A DNA stretch of 64,000 nucleotides from Kushneria konosiri (GCF_002155145.1 NZ_CP021323.1:3224001-3288000), one strand, 5' to 3'; positions 26,597 through 38,114 are shown, numbered from the stretch's first letter. Notes: generated by a model not told the origin, from the sequence alone. Numbers and translations: made by a program.

Positions 26597-26931
26597 GACC
26601 GACCTTCCCAGAGTTGTTATTGAAGTCACTGTTTATCAAACGATATAAGAATGACAGTGCAACATGAAAATCTACAGGCTACCCCAGCCAATGTCATGAC
26701 AAGCATGCGTGGGACCAACGTTTTTCATGCCAGGCCCTTTTAGTCCTCGATTGGCAACGTTACGATAAGGAAAAAGTTTCCTATCGGAAACACGCGGGCA
26801 CAACAAAATCGCCGATCCGCAATCAGCAGTGGACGAGCAAGCCGCCTGAAGCCACCCTATAGGCAGGTCAGCCTCGTTATTCCCGGGATGTTTCGCCATC
26901 CGTCATCTTGGCATTGAACAGGACATACAAA
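26597..26931. other. 335-bp divergent regulatory region between AGCS/gcvT and gcvHP
   Basis: No coding frame is credible. The region should hold both promoters. I looked on both strands for the glycine riboswitch core and did not recognise one. The clearest element is the GGAAA/TTTCC dyad cluster at 26765-26791, listed separately. Confidence 0.6.
26765..26791. promoter_or_regulatory. Overlapping GGAAA/TTTCC dyads, candidate operator
   Basis: GTTTCC-TATC-GGAAAC (26776-26791) is a perfect 6-bp inverted repeat with a 4-bp spacer. Its left half also pairs with GGAAA at 26769-26773, and the outer bases GATA and TATC extend that second dyad. Three alternating half-sites so close together suggest binding of a dimeric regulator in the AGCS/gcvH control region. 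Regulator unknown. Confidence 0.4.
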
Positions 26932-27330
26932 ATGAGCCAGATCCCCACTAATCTTCGCTACTCGGACAGTCACGAATGGGTCCAGGACAATGGCGATGGT
27001 ACCGTCACCATCGGCATTACCGATCATGCCCAGCAGGCGCTGGGAGATGTGGTTTTTGTGGAGCTTCCCGAGGTCGGCAGCACCCTCACGACCGGTGAAG
27101 AGTTCGGTGTGGTCGAGTCGGTCAAGGCCGCCTCCGATCTTTATGCCCCTCTGGGTGGAGCAGTCCTCGGCGTCAATACCCTGCTTGAAGATGCCCCTGA
27201 AAGTCTCAACGAAAGCCCCTACGACGATGCCTGGCTGATCAAGATTCGTCTGGCGGAGCCTGATGAACTCGAATCCCTGATGGATGCCGAGAGCTATACC
27301 GAGCTCGTCGCCAACGAATCAAACGACTGA
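26932..27330 (+). CDS. gcvH: Glycine cleavage system H-protein
   Basis: Lipoyl carrier protein that shuttles the aminomethyl group from P- to T-protein and electrons to the L-protein. 132 aa. The lipoylation motif is GVVESVKAASDLYAP, with the modified lysine in ESVKAA; HEWV near the N-terminus and the C-terminal WLIKIRLAEPDELESLM are standard. AGGA lies 8 nt before the ATG at 26932. gcvP follows 128 bp later on the same strand. Confidence 0.97.
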   Translation: MSQIPTNLRYSDSHEWVQDNGDGTVTIGITDHAQQALGDVVFVELPEVGSTLTTGEEFGVVESVKAASDLYAPLGGAVLGVNTLLEDAPESLNESPYDDAWLIKIRLAEPDELESLMDAESYTELVANESND

Positions 27331-27458
27331 TCGCGTTTACTATCGACACCCGAGGCTGACCTCCTCTCTGCTGTCGGAAGATGGCCTGCTCACCACGGGC
27401 CTTATGCTCATCACCCTCTGTAGCGCCTTCTTCCGGCACTCTATCTTACGGATATCCC

Positions 27459-30350
27459 ATGGCCGCTGACTCTCGCTCGCTGGATGAACTCTTTGTGCAT
27501 GATGCGTTTATTGAACGTCATATTGGCGTCGATGCCACTGCACGTCGTCATATGCTGGAGACACTTGGTGCCGACACGATGGCAGATCTGCTCGCGCACA
27601 CCATTCCCGGAGACATACGCCTTGACGGTGAGCTGAATCTGGCCGAACCGGTGTCAGAGCTTGAAGCGCTCACGCGCCTTCGCCGCGTCATGGGTACCAA
27701 CCAGGTCATGAGAAATCACATCGGGGTCGGTTACTACGGCACCATCATGCCGGCTGTCATTGCCCGCAATGTGCTGGAAAACCCGGGCTGGTATACGGCC
27801 TACACGCCCTATCAGCCCGAGATCGCCCAGGGGCGCCTTGAGGGGCTTCTCAATTTTCAGCAGGTGGTCATGGACATGACCGGTATGGCGCTGGCCAATG
27901 CATCCCTGCTGGATGAGGCCACCGCTGCGGCCGAAGCCATGGCGCTTTGCAAGCGAGCCAACCGAAAAAACAAAAGCTCGGCCTTTTTTATGGCCGATCA
28001 TGTCTTCCCGCAGACCCTGGATGTGGTACGCACTCGCGCTCGATGGCTTGGCCTTGACGTGATCGTGGATCGCGCCGAGCAGCTCGATCAGTACGACGTT
28101 TTCGGCGCCCTGCTGCAATATCCGGCCGAAGATGGCAGCGTGGTTGAACTCGACACGCTTATCGAGCGCGCTCACAAGCGCAATGTCATGGTCGCCGTGG
28201 CCACGGATCTGCTGGCGCTGGCGCTGTTGAAGCCGCCGGGAGAGATGGGCGCTGACATTGCGCTTGGATCGGCCCAGCGCTTTGGTGTTCCCATGGGCTT
28301 TGGTGGCCCGCATGCAGCCTTTTTTGCCGTCAATGATGACCTCAAGCGCTCCATGCCCGGACGCGTTATCGGTGTTTCCCGCGACCGCCACGGCAAGCCG
28401 GCCCTTCGCATGGCCATGCAAACGCGCGAGCAGCACATCCGTCGTGAAAAGGCGACGTCCAATATTTGTACCGCTCAGGCACTGCTGGCCAATATCGCCG
28501 GGTTTTATGCGGTCTATCATGGCCCCGACGGCATTCGCACCATCGCCAACCGCGTACACCGCATGACCTGCATTCTGGCCAGTGCGCTGAATGAAAGCGC
28601 TGTAAGCGTCGATAACGAGCATTTCTTCGACACGCTGACCCTGCGTGTTGACGATATCAGTGCACTGCGTCAGCGGGCAGAAGCCGCCGGTCACAACCTG
28701 CGCTATCGCGAGGATGGCCGCGTCGGCATCAGTCTGGATGAGACCACCACACCGCAGGATCTCAAAACGCTTCTCACCCTGCTGCTGGGCGAGCAGCACG
28801 GTCATGATGTGGCGGTCCTCGATAGCGCGTTACAGGGTACTCCAGCCCGATTGCCGACGGCCTATCAGCGTCAGTCGGAATTTCTGACGCATCCGACCTT
28901 TTCGCGTTATCACAGCGAAACAGAGATGCTGCGCTATCTGAAACGGCTTGAAAATCGTGACCTGTCGCTGACGCATGCCATGATTCCATTGGGTTCGTGC
29001 ACCATGAAGCTCAACGCCACCACAGAGATGGTGCCGTTGTCCTGGACCGAATGCGCCGATATTCACCCCTTCGCTCCCGAGTCTCAGGTGCCGGGCTATC
29101 TCAAAATGATCGAAGAGCTGGGTGACTATCTCGTCGAAATCACCGGCTATGACGCCATTTCCATGCAGCCCAATTCCGGGGCACAGGGCGAATATGCCGG
29201 TCTTCTGGCCATTCGACGCTATCAGCAGTCCATCGATCAGGGCCATCGACATATCTGTCTGATTCCAGCATCGGCACACGGCACCAATCCGGCCTCGGCA
29301 GCCATGACCAGCATGAAGGTCGTGGTGGTTGAATGTGATGCCAATGGCAATATTGATCTGGAAGATTTGCAGACCAAGGCCGAAAAGCATAGCGACGATT
29401 TGTCAGCCATCATGCTGACTTACCCGTCCACCCATGGTGTATTCGAGGAAGGTATTCGCAAGGCATGTGAAATCGTGCATCAGCATGGGGGGCAGGTATA
29501 TATCGATGGGGCCAACATGAATGCGCAGGTTGGCCTGTGTCGACCGGGTGACTACGGTGGCGACGTCTCGCATCTCAACCTGCACAAGACATTCTGCATT
29601 CCCCACGGCGGGGGCGGCCCCGGTATGGGCCCCATCGGCGTCAAGGCACACCTGGCCGAATATTTACCGGGCCATGTCCATCGCAGTGGCCATACGACGC
29701 TTGAGCCCGGTACAGCCGTTTCTTCCGCGGCCTTCGGCAGCGCCCTGATTCTGCCCATTTCATGGGCCTACATTGTCATGATGGGTGCTCGCGGACTGCG
29801 TGAAGCCAGTGAAACCGCCATTTTGAACGCCAACTACATGGCACGTCGTCTAAGCGATCATTACAGCGTGCTCTACCGTGGCAACAAGGGTTATGTGGCC
29901 CACGAATGCATCATCGATATTCGCCCGCTCAAGGCGACCAGCGGGATCGATGAAGAAGATATCGCCAAACGCCTGATGGATTACGGCTTCCATGCCCCGA
30001 CCATGTCGTTCCCGGTGGCCGGGACGCTCATGATCGAGCCCACCGAATCCGAATCGCGTCAGGAACTGGATCGTTTTTGTGAAGCCATGATTGCCATACG
30101 TGAGGAGATTCGTGCCGTCGAGCAGGGAGATGTCGCTCGCGATAACAATGTGCTGGTCAATGCACCTCATACCCAGCATGACCTGTATCGCGATGACTGG
30201 CCCTACCCCTATTCCCGCGAACAGGCCGCCTTCCCCACTCCGGCCACAAAAGCTGCCAAGTTCTGGCCCAGCGTCAACCGGGTCGACAACGTCTACGGCG
30301 ATCGCAATCTGATCTGCAGCTGCCCGAGCATTGATGACTACCGCGATTAA
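27459..30350 (+). CDS. gcvP: Glycine dehydrogenase (decarboxylating), P-protein
   Basis: PLP enzyme that decarboxylates glycine and loads the remaining carbon on H-protein. 963 aa, the fused (alpha plus beta) P-protein found in most gammaproteobacteria. FIERHIG and [18 protein letters not shown] lie near the N-terminus. The PLP lysine is in [18 protein letters not shown] in the second half, and [13 protein letters not shown] marks the second fold. The ATG at 27459 starts the homology. A long hairpin terminator follows the stop. The L-protein gene is not in this window. Confidence 0.97.
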   Translation: MAADSRSLDELFVHDAFIERHIGVDATARRHMLETLGADTMADLLAHTIPGDIRLDGELNLAEPVSELEALTRLRRVMGTNQVMRNHIGVGYYGTIMPAVIARNVLENPGWYTAYTPYQPEIAQGRLEGLLNFQQVVMDMTGMALANASLLDEATAAAEAMALCKRANRKNKSSAFFMADHVFPQTLDVVRTRARWLGLDVIVDRAEQLDQYDVFGALLQYPAEDGSVVELDTLIERAHKRNVMVAVATDLLALALLKPPGEMGADIALGSAQRFGVPMGFGGPHAAFFAVNDDLKRSMPGRVIGVSRDRHGKPALRMAMQTREQHIRREKATSNICTAQALLANIAGFYAVYHGPDGIRTIANRVHRMTCILASALNESAVSVDNEHFFDTLTLRVDDISALRQRAEAAGHNLRYREDGRVGISLDETTTPQDLKTLLTLLLGEQHGHDVAVLDSALQGTPARLPTAYQRQSEFLTHPTFSRYHSETEMLRYLKRLENRDLSLTHAMIPLGSCTMKLNATTEMVPLSWTECADIHPFAPESQVPGYLKMIEELGDYLVEITGYDAISMQPNSGAQGEYAGLLAIRRYQQSIDQGHRHICLIPASAHGTNPASAAMTSMKVVVVECDANGNIDLEDLQTKAEKHSDDLSAIMLTYPSTHGVFEEGIRKACEIVHQHGGQVYIDGANMNAQVGLCRPGDYGGDVSHLNLHKTFCIPHGGGGPGMGPIGVKAHLAEYLPGHVHRSGHTTLEPGTAVSSAAFGSALILPISWAYIVMMGARGLREASETAILNANYMARRLSDHYSVLYRGNKGYVAHECIIDIRPLKATSGIDEEDIAKRLMDYGFHAPTMSFPVAGTLMIEPTESESRQELDRFCEAMIAIREEIRAVEQGDVARDNNVLVNAPHTQHDLYRDDWPYPYSREQAAFPTPATKAAKFWPSVNRVDNVYGDRNLICSCPSIDDYRD

Positions 30351-30361
30351 ACATCACTGAT

Positions 30362-30405
30362 GAAAGAGGCCGACACAATGAATGGCGTTGTGTCGGCCTC
30401 TTTAT
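30362..30405 (+). terminator. Rho-independent terminator after gcvP
   Basis: AAAGAGGCCGACACAA pairs over its full length with TTGTGTCGGCCTCTTT, a 16-bp perfect stem with a 9-nt loop. It lies between converging gcvP and the LysR gene and is likely to act both ways. Confidence 0.92.
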
Positions 30406-30430
30406 TGGCGTGCAGCGTTGAAGAGCGTGC

Positions 30431-31363
30431 TCAAGCGTTGCTGCTCTCGGTGACCATCTCGGCCGGTGCTTCATAGCCATACAGCGCATTTCGGCGTTGC
30501 TCGCGAAACTCATCGAGCAGCTGACGGTATCGACGCGGTAGCTCTGCGCCCCTGCGCGTCAGGATATACAAGGACTCATAGACCGGCACTGAAAGTGGTA
30601 CTTCCTGAACCTGGCGCTGCCATGGCGAGGTTTCAAGTATCGGACGTGAGACAACCGTAAACCCCAGACCCCGCGCGACCGCATCCAGAACGACAGCCAC
30701 ATCGTTGGTATAACCTCTCTGCGGGAAATAGCTGATGGAGCGAAACTCGTCAGGATAGTTTTCACGCAACACCTGGCTTGCGTTATTGACGCCATCGAAA
30801 TAATTCAAAAACCCCAGTGACAACAGCTCGTTAATGCTGTTCCCCCTGAAATCGGCGGGAACGACCAGACATAGAGGCTCGTGATGCCAGAGCTCATATT
30901 CAAGGTCGGGGTGGCGTGTAATATCGGTCACGATGCCGAGATCATGGCGGCCAGCCAGCACGTCCTGCACAATCTCGGCATTGAAGGCAAAGTTATAGTT
31001 GATGGTCAGCCCGGTATTGACCTGCTGATACCCCAGCGCGAAAGGATAAAACATCAAACCGATACTTGAAGGACTGGCAATGCGGCATTCGCCGCTGCTC
31101 AGGGACTCATCATCCAGACCATGGCAGAACTGTTCATGCTCGGCAAAAAGGCGAATGGCGTAGTCGTAGGCCCGCCTTCCTGCCTCCGTGAGCGTAAAGC
31201 GACGGCCGTGGCGACGCAGCAGGGTCTTGTCGAGATAGTCCTCAAGCTTTCGAATATGCTGGCTGACGCCGGGCTGGGTCATTTCCAGCTTGTGGGCCGT
31301 ATGTGTGAAGCTGCCTGTTTCCACCAGCGTGATAAAGGTTTTGAAATACTGGGCATTAAACAT
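30431..31363 (-). CDS. LysR-family transcriptional regulator
   Basis: 310 aa. The N-terminal winged helix-turn-helix covers about residues 1-60 (TGSFTHTAHKLEMTQPGVSQHIRKLE), followed by a periplasmic-binding-like effector domain from about 90 to 290. The effector is unknown. It converges with gcvP and its upstream region faces a YfcL-like gene on the other strand (195 bp between), so it does not sit divergently to an obvious target operon. It is not close enough to GcvA for me to name it. Confidence 0.9.
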   Translation of the reverse strand: MFNAQYFKTFITLVETGSFTHTAHKLEMTQPGVSQHIRKLEDYLDKTLLRRHGRRFTLTEAGRRAYDYAIRLFAEHEQFCHGLDDESLSSGECRIASPSSIGLMFYPFALGYQQVNTGLTINYNFAFNAEIVQDVLAGRHDLGIVTDITRHPDLEYELWHHEPLCLVVPADFRGNSINELLSLGFLNYFDGVNNASQVLRENYPDEFRSISYFPQRGYTNDVAVVLDAVARGLGFTVVSRPILETSPWQRQVQEVPLSVPVYESLYILTRRGAELPRRYRQLLDEFREQRRNALYGYEAPAEMVTESSNA

Positions 31364-31558
31364 GGGGCGTTACCAGCTCACTGACGGCCCTGGGCGAGAG
31401 ACGACCGGGCGAACAAAAAATCTTCATTTCTGATCAGGTAGATACGGCGTGACTGGCTACTTTATCAGAAAAGCTTGTTGCCCGCATGAGCTCCTGCTGC
31501 TCTCGTGTTAGCATCCCGGACAGGATATTTGACACTGTCTGTTACTGGAACATCCGCC

Positions 31559-31843
31559 ATGCCTGATCCCTTTTTAAAACGCGCCGAAGCCATCAAGAAG
31601 ACACTTCTTGCCATGGAGTCTGAAGCGCCCGATGAAGATCTTTTCGCTCTGGGATACATGATCCCGCAGATAGAGCTGGTACAGGAAATGGCACAATATG
31701 AGCCTTCTGAAGTGACCGCCGAGGATTTCGACGCCACCTATCGTCAGTGGCTTGAAACCACCTTCATGGAAGATGGCATGGAAAGCGATGACCGCCAGCG
31801 CATCGAGGAACTCTGGCAAGTTGCCATGGGCCGGACAAGCTGA
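31559..31843 (+). CDS. YfcL-like protein
   Basis: 94-aa acidic, all-helical cytosolic protein. The pattern APDEDLFALGYMIPQIELVQ matches the (D/E)DELFASGYLxxHLxL core of E. coli YfcL, and the tail SDDRQRIEELWQVA parallels its helical C-terminus. The function of the family is not known. It starts 62 bp upstream of ppnN in the same direction and may be co-transcribed. The ATG at 31559 was chosen because homology begins there; the ribosome site is weak. Confidence 0.72.
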   Translation: MPDPFLKRAEAIKKTLLAMESEAPDEDLFALGYMIPQIELVQEMAQYEPSEVTAEDFDATYRQWLETTFMEDGMESDDRQRIEELWQVAMGRTS

Positions 31844-31904
31844 AACGTGTTGCCAGGATGCGCCTCTGGCATTTGTTGACTGCAGGAAAAGGATATCGAA
31901 GAGG

Positions 31905-33278
31905 ATGACGGAAGCTACACGGATTTCAACCACCATTTCTCCGGAAGGCAGTCTGGAAGTACTCTCGCAACAGGAAGTCAATCGTCTGCGGGACACTTCA
32001 TCCAACGGCATGCATGATGTGCTTCGCCGCTGCGCGCTGGCCATTTTAAATTACGGCACCATGGCTGATGACAGCTGCAGCGTGCTGGAGACCTATCATG
32101 ATTTTGATATCGAGGTCATCCAGCAGGATCGCGGTATACGCCTGAAGCTCACCAATGCACCCGCCCACGCGTTCGTGGACGGCAGCATGATTCGGGGTAT
32201 TCGTGAACTGCTCTCTTCTGTATTGCGTGACGTGGTCTACGTCTCCAACGAAATCGAAAAGCATGGTCGCTTCGATCTCGAGTCTGCAGAAGGCATCACC
32301 AACGCTGTATTCCACATACTGCGCAACGCCGGTGTCATGAAGCCCTCTCGTGACCCCAATCTTGTGGTCTGCTGGGGCGGACACTCCATCACACGTGAAG
32401 AGTATGACTACAGCAAATCGGTAGGCTATCACCTGGGGCTCCGTGACCTGGACATCTGCACCGGCTGCGGGCCGGGTGCCATGAAAGGCCCCATGAAGGG
32501 TGCCAACGTGGCGCATGCCAAGCAGCGTCGCCGCAATAGCCGCTATCTGGGTATTTCAGAGCCGGGCATCATTGCTGCCGAATCGCCCAATCCGATCGTC
32601 AATGAACTGGTCATCATGCCGGACATCGAAAAGCGTCTTGAGGCCTTTATTCGAGTCGGGCACGGCATCATCATCTTTCCCGGTGGCGTCGGGACCGCCG
32701 AAGAAATTTTGTATCTGCTGGGCGTTTTGCTGCACCCGAACAATGCAGACATCCCCTTCCCGATCATTTTTACCGGTCCGGCCGGCAGCGCCGACTATTT
32801 CCGGCGTATCGACAATTTCATCGCCTTTACACTCGGCGCCGAGGCGCAAAAATATTATCGCATCATGATCGATGATCCCGTCGGCGTGGCTCGCGCCATG
32901 AGAGAAGGCATCGAGGAAGTGACCGCCTTTCGACGTCAACATCAGGATGCCTTCTACTTCAACTGGCGTCTGGACATTCCGCGAGACTTTCAGCAGCCCT
33001 TTACTCCGAACCATGATTCCATGGCCGGACTGGCGCTCCATCGTCGCCAGAACGTCCATGATCTGGCAGCCAACCTTCGCCGCGCCTTCTCGGGCATCGT
33101 AGCCGGCAATGTCAAGGAACAGGGGGTGCGTGCCATCGAGCGACATGGCCCCTTCCGCCTGAATGCTGAAAGTGAGCTCATGCAGCCACTCGATGAACTG
33201 CTGACCTCGTTTGTGGCCCAGGGGCGCATGAAGCTCCCGGGCAGCGAATACGTCCCCTGCTATACGCTGAATACCTAG
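31905..33278 (+). CDS. ppnN: Pyrimidine/purine nucleotide 5'-monophosphate nucleosidase
   Basis: Cleaves nucleoside monophosphates to base plus ribose 5-phosphate; the E. coli enzyme (YgdH) is stimulated by (p)ppGpp. 457 aa against 454 in E. coli. N-terminal DUF4478-type segment, then the LOG-like lysine-decarboxylase fold with PGGVGTAEE (PGGxGTxxE) and VCWGGHSIT; FVDG and VLRDVVYV in the first third match E. coli. AAAAGGA lies 13 nt and GAAGAGG directly before the ATG, so translation initiation is not certain, but homology starts at MTEATRIS. It converges closely (17 bp) with a membrane-protein gene without an obvious terminator. Confidence 0.93.
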   Translation: MTEATRISTTISPEGSLEVLSQQEVNRLRDTSSNGMHDVLRRCALAILNYGTMADDSCSVLETYHDFDIEVIQQDRGIRLKLTNAPAHAFVDGSMIRGIRELLSSVLRDVVYVSNEIEKHGRFDLESAEGITNAVFHILRNAGVMKPSRDPNLVVCWGGHSITREEYDYSKSVGYHLGLRDLDICTGCGPGAMKGPMKGANVAHAKQRRRNSRYLGISEPGIIAAESPNPIVNELVIMPDIEKRLEAFIRVGHGIIIFPGGVGTAEEILYLLGVLLHPNNADIPFPIIFTGPAGSADYFRRIDNFIAFTLGAEAQKYYRIMIDDPVGVARAMREGIEEVTAFRRQHQDAFYFNWRLDIPRDFQQPFTPNHDSMAGLALHRRQNVHDLAANLRRAFSGIVAGNVKEQGVRAIERHGPFRLNAESELMQPLDELLTSFVAQGRMKLPGSEYVPCYTLNT

Positions 33279-33295
33279 AGCAACATCAGGTGGCG

Positions 33296-33673
33296 CTACT
33301 GCTCGGCAGGGCGCCACCAGCCATAAAGCGCGTGCAGCAAAAGCCCTATGGTCATGCCTTTGGGCAACCACTGGTACCAGTATGCTGACGGCCCCGCAAC
33401 CAGCTGCCAGATCGCCGTCGCGGCTACGCCTGCAATCAACCACAGCAACAGCCGCTTCAATGCTGTCAATGTCCCCTTTCTGACGCTGCTCGCGGCACGC
33501 TGCCACAGCAGGGCAGACACCACAACAAGTGCTGCGACACCACCGGCCACCAGCATCAGACGTTCGTTATCGCGAACGATATAGTAGCCGGGTGCCGCCA
33601 TCAGCATGGTCAGGGCAAGCCCCAGCAGGATGGAAATGCGCTCGCCGCTGGCCAATAATCCCTGACGCATCAT
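33296..33673 (-). CDS. Small integral membrane protein, unknown
   Basis: 125 aa with four hydrophobic segments (about residues 15-32, 37-55, 72-92 and 98-115) joined by short basic loops. I do not recognise a family. Its ATG overlaps the stop of the upstream flavodoxin gene (ATGA), so the two are translationally coupled and probably work together or at least are co-expressed. Many bacteria carry similar small membrane proteins in this position; function unknown. Confidence 0.7.
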   Translation of the reverse strand: MMRQGLLASGERISILLGLALTMLMAAPGYYIVRDNERLMLVAGGVAALVVVSALLWQRAASSVRKGTLTALKRLLLWLIAGVAATAIWQLVAGPSAYWYQWLPKGMTIGLLLHALYGWWRPAEQ

Positions 33674-34122
33674 GAATGCGCCGCCAGCCACTGCTCAGCC
33701 CAGGGCAGCGCCGCATCATCGGCCATGGGTGTCTCGGATGCATCCACTTCCAGTCGCTCTCCAACGCGCGAGCCACCCAGCGTGGTCAGAAGCTCATCCA
33801 GCCTGCGACCGGCGCCACAAAAACTATCTTCATAGCTGCTGTCACCCATGGCGATCAGTGCATAGCGTAGCCCTTCAAGCGACGGGCGTTGCTGCTCAAG
33901 AGCGTTGCTCAGAGCGGTGAAGTTACCAGGATAATCTCCCCGACCCGTGGTCGAGATACAAAAAAGCGCCAGGTTCGGTTGCGGATCGACCAGTTTTTCC
34001 AGGGTGGGCGTTTCATGAATTTCGACACCGTAACCTGCCGCTTCAAAGAGAGGGGCTATCTGCTCGGCGACATCCAGTGCGCCACCGTAAACAGTCGCCA
34101 CATAAATTCCGACATCAGGCAT
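33670..34122 (-). CDS. Flavodoxin-like protein, MioC type
   Basis: FMN-binding electron-transfer protein, 150 aa. The phosphate-binding loop is ATVYGGA near residues 9-15, where classic flavodoxins have T-x-T-G-N-T; the second FMN loop STTGRGDYPGNF and IAMGDSSYEDSFCGAGRRLDE are typical of MioC-like short flavodoxins. It lies in the same orientation as ihfA but behind the strong ihfA terminator at 34199-34229, and it overlaps the downstream membrane protein start. Partner reductase unknown. Confidence 0.88.
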   Translation of the reverse strand: MPDVGIYVATVYGGALDVAEQIAPLFEAAGYGVEIHETPTLEKLVDPQPNLALFCISTTGRGDYPGNFTALSNALEQQRPSLEGLRYALIAMGDSSYEDSFCGAGRRLDELLTTLGGSRVGERLEVDASETPMADDAALPWAEQWLAAHS

Positions 34123-34198
34123 GATTTTCGATCACCAGAATTGAATTTGAGCAATGGTAACATAGTGCTCCCGACGCTTTCCCGGCACTCGACATATG

Positions 34199-34229
34199 AA
34201 AAAAGCCCCGCCATAAGCGGGGCTTTTAA
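34199..34229 (-). terminator. Rho-independent terminator after ihfA
   Basis: On the minus strand AAAAGCCCCGC pairs with GCGGGGCTTTT around TTATG and is followed by Ts. It closes the pheST-ihfA unit. Confidence 0.88.
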
Positions 34230-34271
34230 TATCATGACAGCTACCTTGTCATGGCACTGAATGCGTCAACA

Positions 34272-34568
34272 TCAGGCCTTGTCGCGTTCTTCCACCAGCG
34301 CCTTGAGCTTCTGGCCCGGGCGAAAGGTGACTACCCGACGCGCCGAAATGGGGATCTCTTCTCCCGTCTTGGGATTACGGCCAGGCCGTTCACGCTTGTC
34401 GCGCAAATCAAAGTTGCCAAATCCTGACAGCTTGACCTGTTCATTTTCCCTGAGACAACCGCGGATTTCGTCAAAAAACTGCTCGACAAGCATCTTGGCT
34501 TCACGCTTTGAAAAGCCAAGCGACGTGTGCAGATGCTCTGCCAGTTCAGCCTTGGTCAACGCACTCAT
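34272..34568 (-). CDS. ihfA: Integration host factor alpha subunit
   Basis: DNA-bending nucleoid protein, 98 aa. [13 protein letters not shown] starts the homology, so the ATG at 34568 is used, not the upstream frame to 34592. [38 protein letters not shown] spans the beta-arms; its R-x-x-R-x-P-R-N-P-x-T-G motif carries the intercalating proline. The gene follows pheT by 54 bp, as in E. coli and Pseudomonas. It pairs with IhfB, which is not in this window. Confidence 0.97.
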   Translation of the reverse strand: MSALTKAELAEHLHTSLGFSKREAKMLVEQFFDEIRGCLRENEQVKLSGFGNFDLRDKRERPGRNPKTGEEIPISARRVVTFRPGQKLKALVEERDKA

Positions 34569-34622
34569 TATCCGACATCCTGTAGGAGACAATCTTTAGG
34601 AGACAGTATCCCGCCGCCGCAT

Positions 34623-37007
34623 TCAGTTGCGCAGCAACGCGCCAAAACGTTCCGAGGAAACCGCTACAATATTGTCAATTGTCTGATTAATTTCAATATC
34701 TGTCAGCGTGCGCGAAGGATGCTGCCAGGTCAAGCCCAGCGCCAGGCTCTTGCGTCCGTCCTCCACGCCAGCGCCCTGGTAGACGTCAAAAAGGCGCAGG
34801 TCCGTCAACGCATCACCTGCCTGCTCACGAATCACATCCAGCAGTGACTGTACCGGCAGGCTCTCATCAACAAGTATCGCCAGATCACGTCGAACTTCCG
34901 GGTGACGAGACAGCGGACTGAACGCTGCCAGCCTGCCCTTCTGCAGAACCGCCAGCTCAAGCTCGAACACATAGACCTCGGGCTTGATACCGAGCCGCTC
35001 CCTGACGACAGGATGAAGTGCCCCAACCCAACCGACATGACGCTCGCCTCGCAGGATACGGGCACACTGCCCGGGATGAAGCGCTTCATGCTCGCCGGGT
35101 TCGAAACGCCACTCTTCTTCGACACCACCAAGTGCCAGCAGACGTTCCACGTCACCCTTGATGTCAAAGAAATCAACGCTCTCCTTGCGCCCCGTCCACC
35201 CCTCGGGGTCTCGTGTCCCGCAGATCATGCCACCCAGCATGGGCGTTTGCGTTAGCGCATCGATCTCACCGTTGAACACCAGTCCCGTCTCGAACAGACG
35301 AACACGCTGCTGCTGACGATTGAGATTGTGCAACAGCGCCCGACTGAGCCCGGACCAAAGGCTTGAGCGCATCACCGACATGTCACTGGAGATAGGGTTG
35401 GCAAGTGTCGGTGTGACGGTATCGGGGTTGATGGCCTGCTGAAGTTCAGTGGACACAAAGCTGTAGGTAATGGCTTCCTGATAACCACCGGCCACCAGAT
35501 GCTGACGAATGACGTCGAGCGGGACTCTGGTGCCGTCTTCACGGCGAGGCGCCAGGTTGGTCTGGGGATAGCGGACCGGCAAGCGGTTATAACCGTGAAT
35601 GCGCGCCAGCTCCTCGATGAGGTCTTCCTCCAGGCGCACATCAAAGCGCCAGGCCGGCACACTGACCTCCCAGCAGCCCGATTCACGAGCCTTCAGGGTC
35701 ATGCCGAGACGTGTCAGGATATCGCTGATCTCGTCAGCTTCAAGCGTCATGCCCAGTATTCGACTGACCCGCTCGGTACTCAGGCCGACCTGACAGGTAC
35801 CAGGCAGTGACTGCTGATCAACCCTTTCAATGACGGGACCCGGGCGGCCACCGGCCAGCTCGATAAGCAACCCCGTGGCGCGCTCAAGAGCACGCACCTG
35901 CAGGGTCGGATCCACGCCCCGCTCAAAGCGATGCGAAGCATCCGTATGCAATCCGTACTGACGGGCCCTGCCGGCTACCGCCAGTGGCGCAAAGAAGGCG
36001 GACTCCAGCAGTACATGGCGTGTCTCACGATTGACTCCCGAGCGTTCGCCACCCATAACACCCGCGATGGCCAATGGGCCACCGGCATCGGCAATCAGCA
36101 GGGTATTGTCTTCAAGCTGTACGTTCTGACCGTCGAGCAGCGTCAGCGTCTCGTTGTCCCGGGCATTGCGCACTTCAATATGGCCCTGCAGGCGCTCCAG
36201 ATCGAAGGCATGCATCGGCTGGCCCAGCTCAAGCATCACGTAGTTGGTAATGTCCACCACGATGTCGATGGAACGCAGGCCGCAGCGACGCAGGTACTCG
36301 GTCAGCCATAAGGGAGAAGGCGTACCGACATCGATATCGCGAACAACCCGCGCGCTGTAGCGCGGGCAGGCCTCGGCATTATCCAGACGAACGTCAAATC
36401 GCTCATCGATCTGTGCCGCCACGGGCGCGATTTCTGGGGTTTTGACCTCAACACGGTTAAGCACGCCAATTTCACGCGCAAGGCCCATGACGCTCAGGCA
36501 GTCGCCGCGATTGGGTGTCAGATCCACATCTATACTGTGATCATCAAGACCGAGCCACTGCCTCAGATCCTCACCTATCGGGGCACTGTCCGGCAACACC
36601 CAGATGCCTGGCGATTTTTCTTCAACCAGACCGAGCTCGGATTCGGCACAGATCATGCCATGAGAAGCCACGCCCCTGAGTTTGGCTTCCTTGATGGCAA
36701 AATCACCGGGCAGTACAGCCCCTGGTTGAGCCAGAGCGACTTTCTGACCGACAGCCACATTGGGCGCACCACAAACCACCTGCTGAAGCTGACCGCTGCC
36801 ATCATCAAGCTGGCAGACACGCAAACGATCAGCATCAGGGTGCTGGACAGCCTCTTTGACCTGCGCCACAACAACGCCCGAAAAGGGAGCAGATACCGGC
36901 TCGACCGCGTCGACTTCCAGCCCCGCCATGGTGATCTGATCGGCAATTGCCTGCACATCCTGCGCTACATCAACCCATTGACGCAGCCACTGTTCGGAAA
37001 CTTTCAT
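34623..37007 (-). CDS. pheT: Phenylalanyl-tRNA synthetase beta subunit
   Basis: Large subunit of the (alpha-beta)2 enzyme, 794 aa against 795 in E. coli. It has an N-terminal tRNA-binding EMAP-like domain (about 40-150), B5 and B3/4 editing domains in the middle, and a C-terminal anticodon-binding ferredoxin-fold domain ending near TLTDIEINQTIDNIVAV. GAGG lies 4 nt before the ATG. pheS is 24 bp upstream on the same strand. Confidence 0.98.
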   Translation of the reverse strand: MKVSEQWLRQWVDVAQDVQAIADQITMAGLEVDAVEPVSAPFSGVVVAQVKEAVQHPDADRLRVCQLDDGSGQLQQVVCGAPNVAVGQKVALAQPGAVLPGDFAIKEAKLRGVASHGMICAESELGLVEEKSPGIWVLPDSAPIGEDLRQWLGLDDHSIDVDLTPNRGDCLSVMGLAREIGVLNRVEVKTPEIAPVAAQIDERFDVRLDNAEACPRYSARVVRDIDVGTPSPLWLTEYLRRCGLRSIDIVVDITNYVMLELGQPMHAFDLERLQGHIEVRNARDNETLTLLDGQNVQLEDNTLLIADAGGPLAIAGVMGGERSGVNRETRHVLLESAFFAPLAVAGRARQYGLHTDASHRFERGVDPTLQVRALERATGLLIELAGGRPGPVIERVDQQSLPGTCQVGLSTERVSRILGMTLEADEISDILTRLGMTLKARESGCWEVSVPAWRFDVRLEEDLIEELARIHGYNRLPVRYPQTNLAPRREDGTRVPLDVIRQHLVAGGYQEAITYSFVSTELQQAINPDTVTPTLANPISSDMSVMRSSLWSGLSRALLHNLNRQQQRVRLFETGLVFNGEIDALTQTPMLGGMICGTRDPEGWTGRKESVDFFDIKGDVERLLALGGVEEEWRFEPGEHEALHPGQCARILRGERHVGWVGALHPVVRERLGIKPEVYVFELELAVLQKGRLAAFSPLSRHPEVRRDLAILVDESLPVQSLLDVIREQAGDALTDLRLFDVYQGAGVEDGRKSLALGLTWQHPSRTLTDIEINQTIDNIVAVSSERFGALLRN

Positions 37008-37031
37008 CTTGCCTCGCTATACCGAAACGAA

Positions 37032-38114
<1,083 letters not shown>

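Noticed and set aside
26597-26931. Glycine riboswitch before gcvH or the AGCS gene
   Set aside because: I looked for the conserved glycine-aptamer core on both strands and did not see it.
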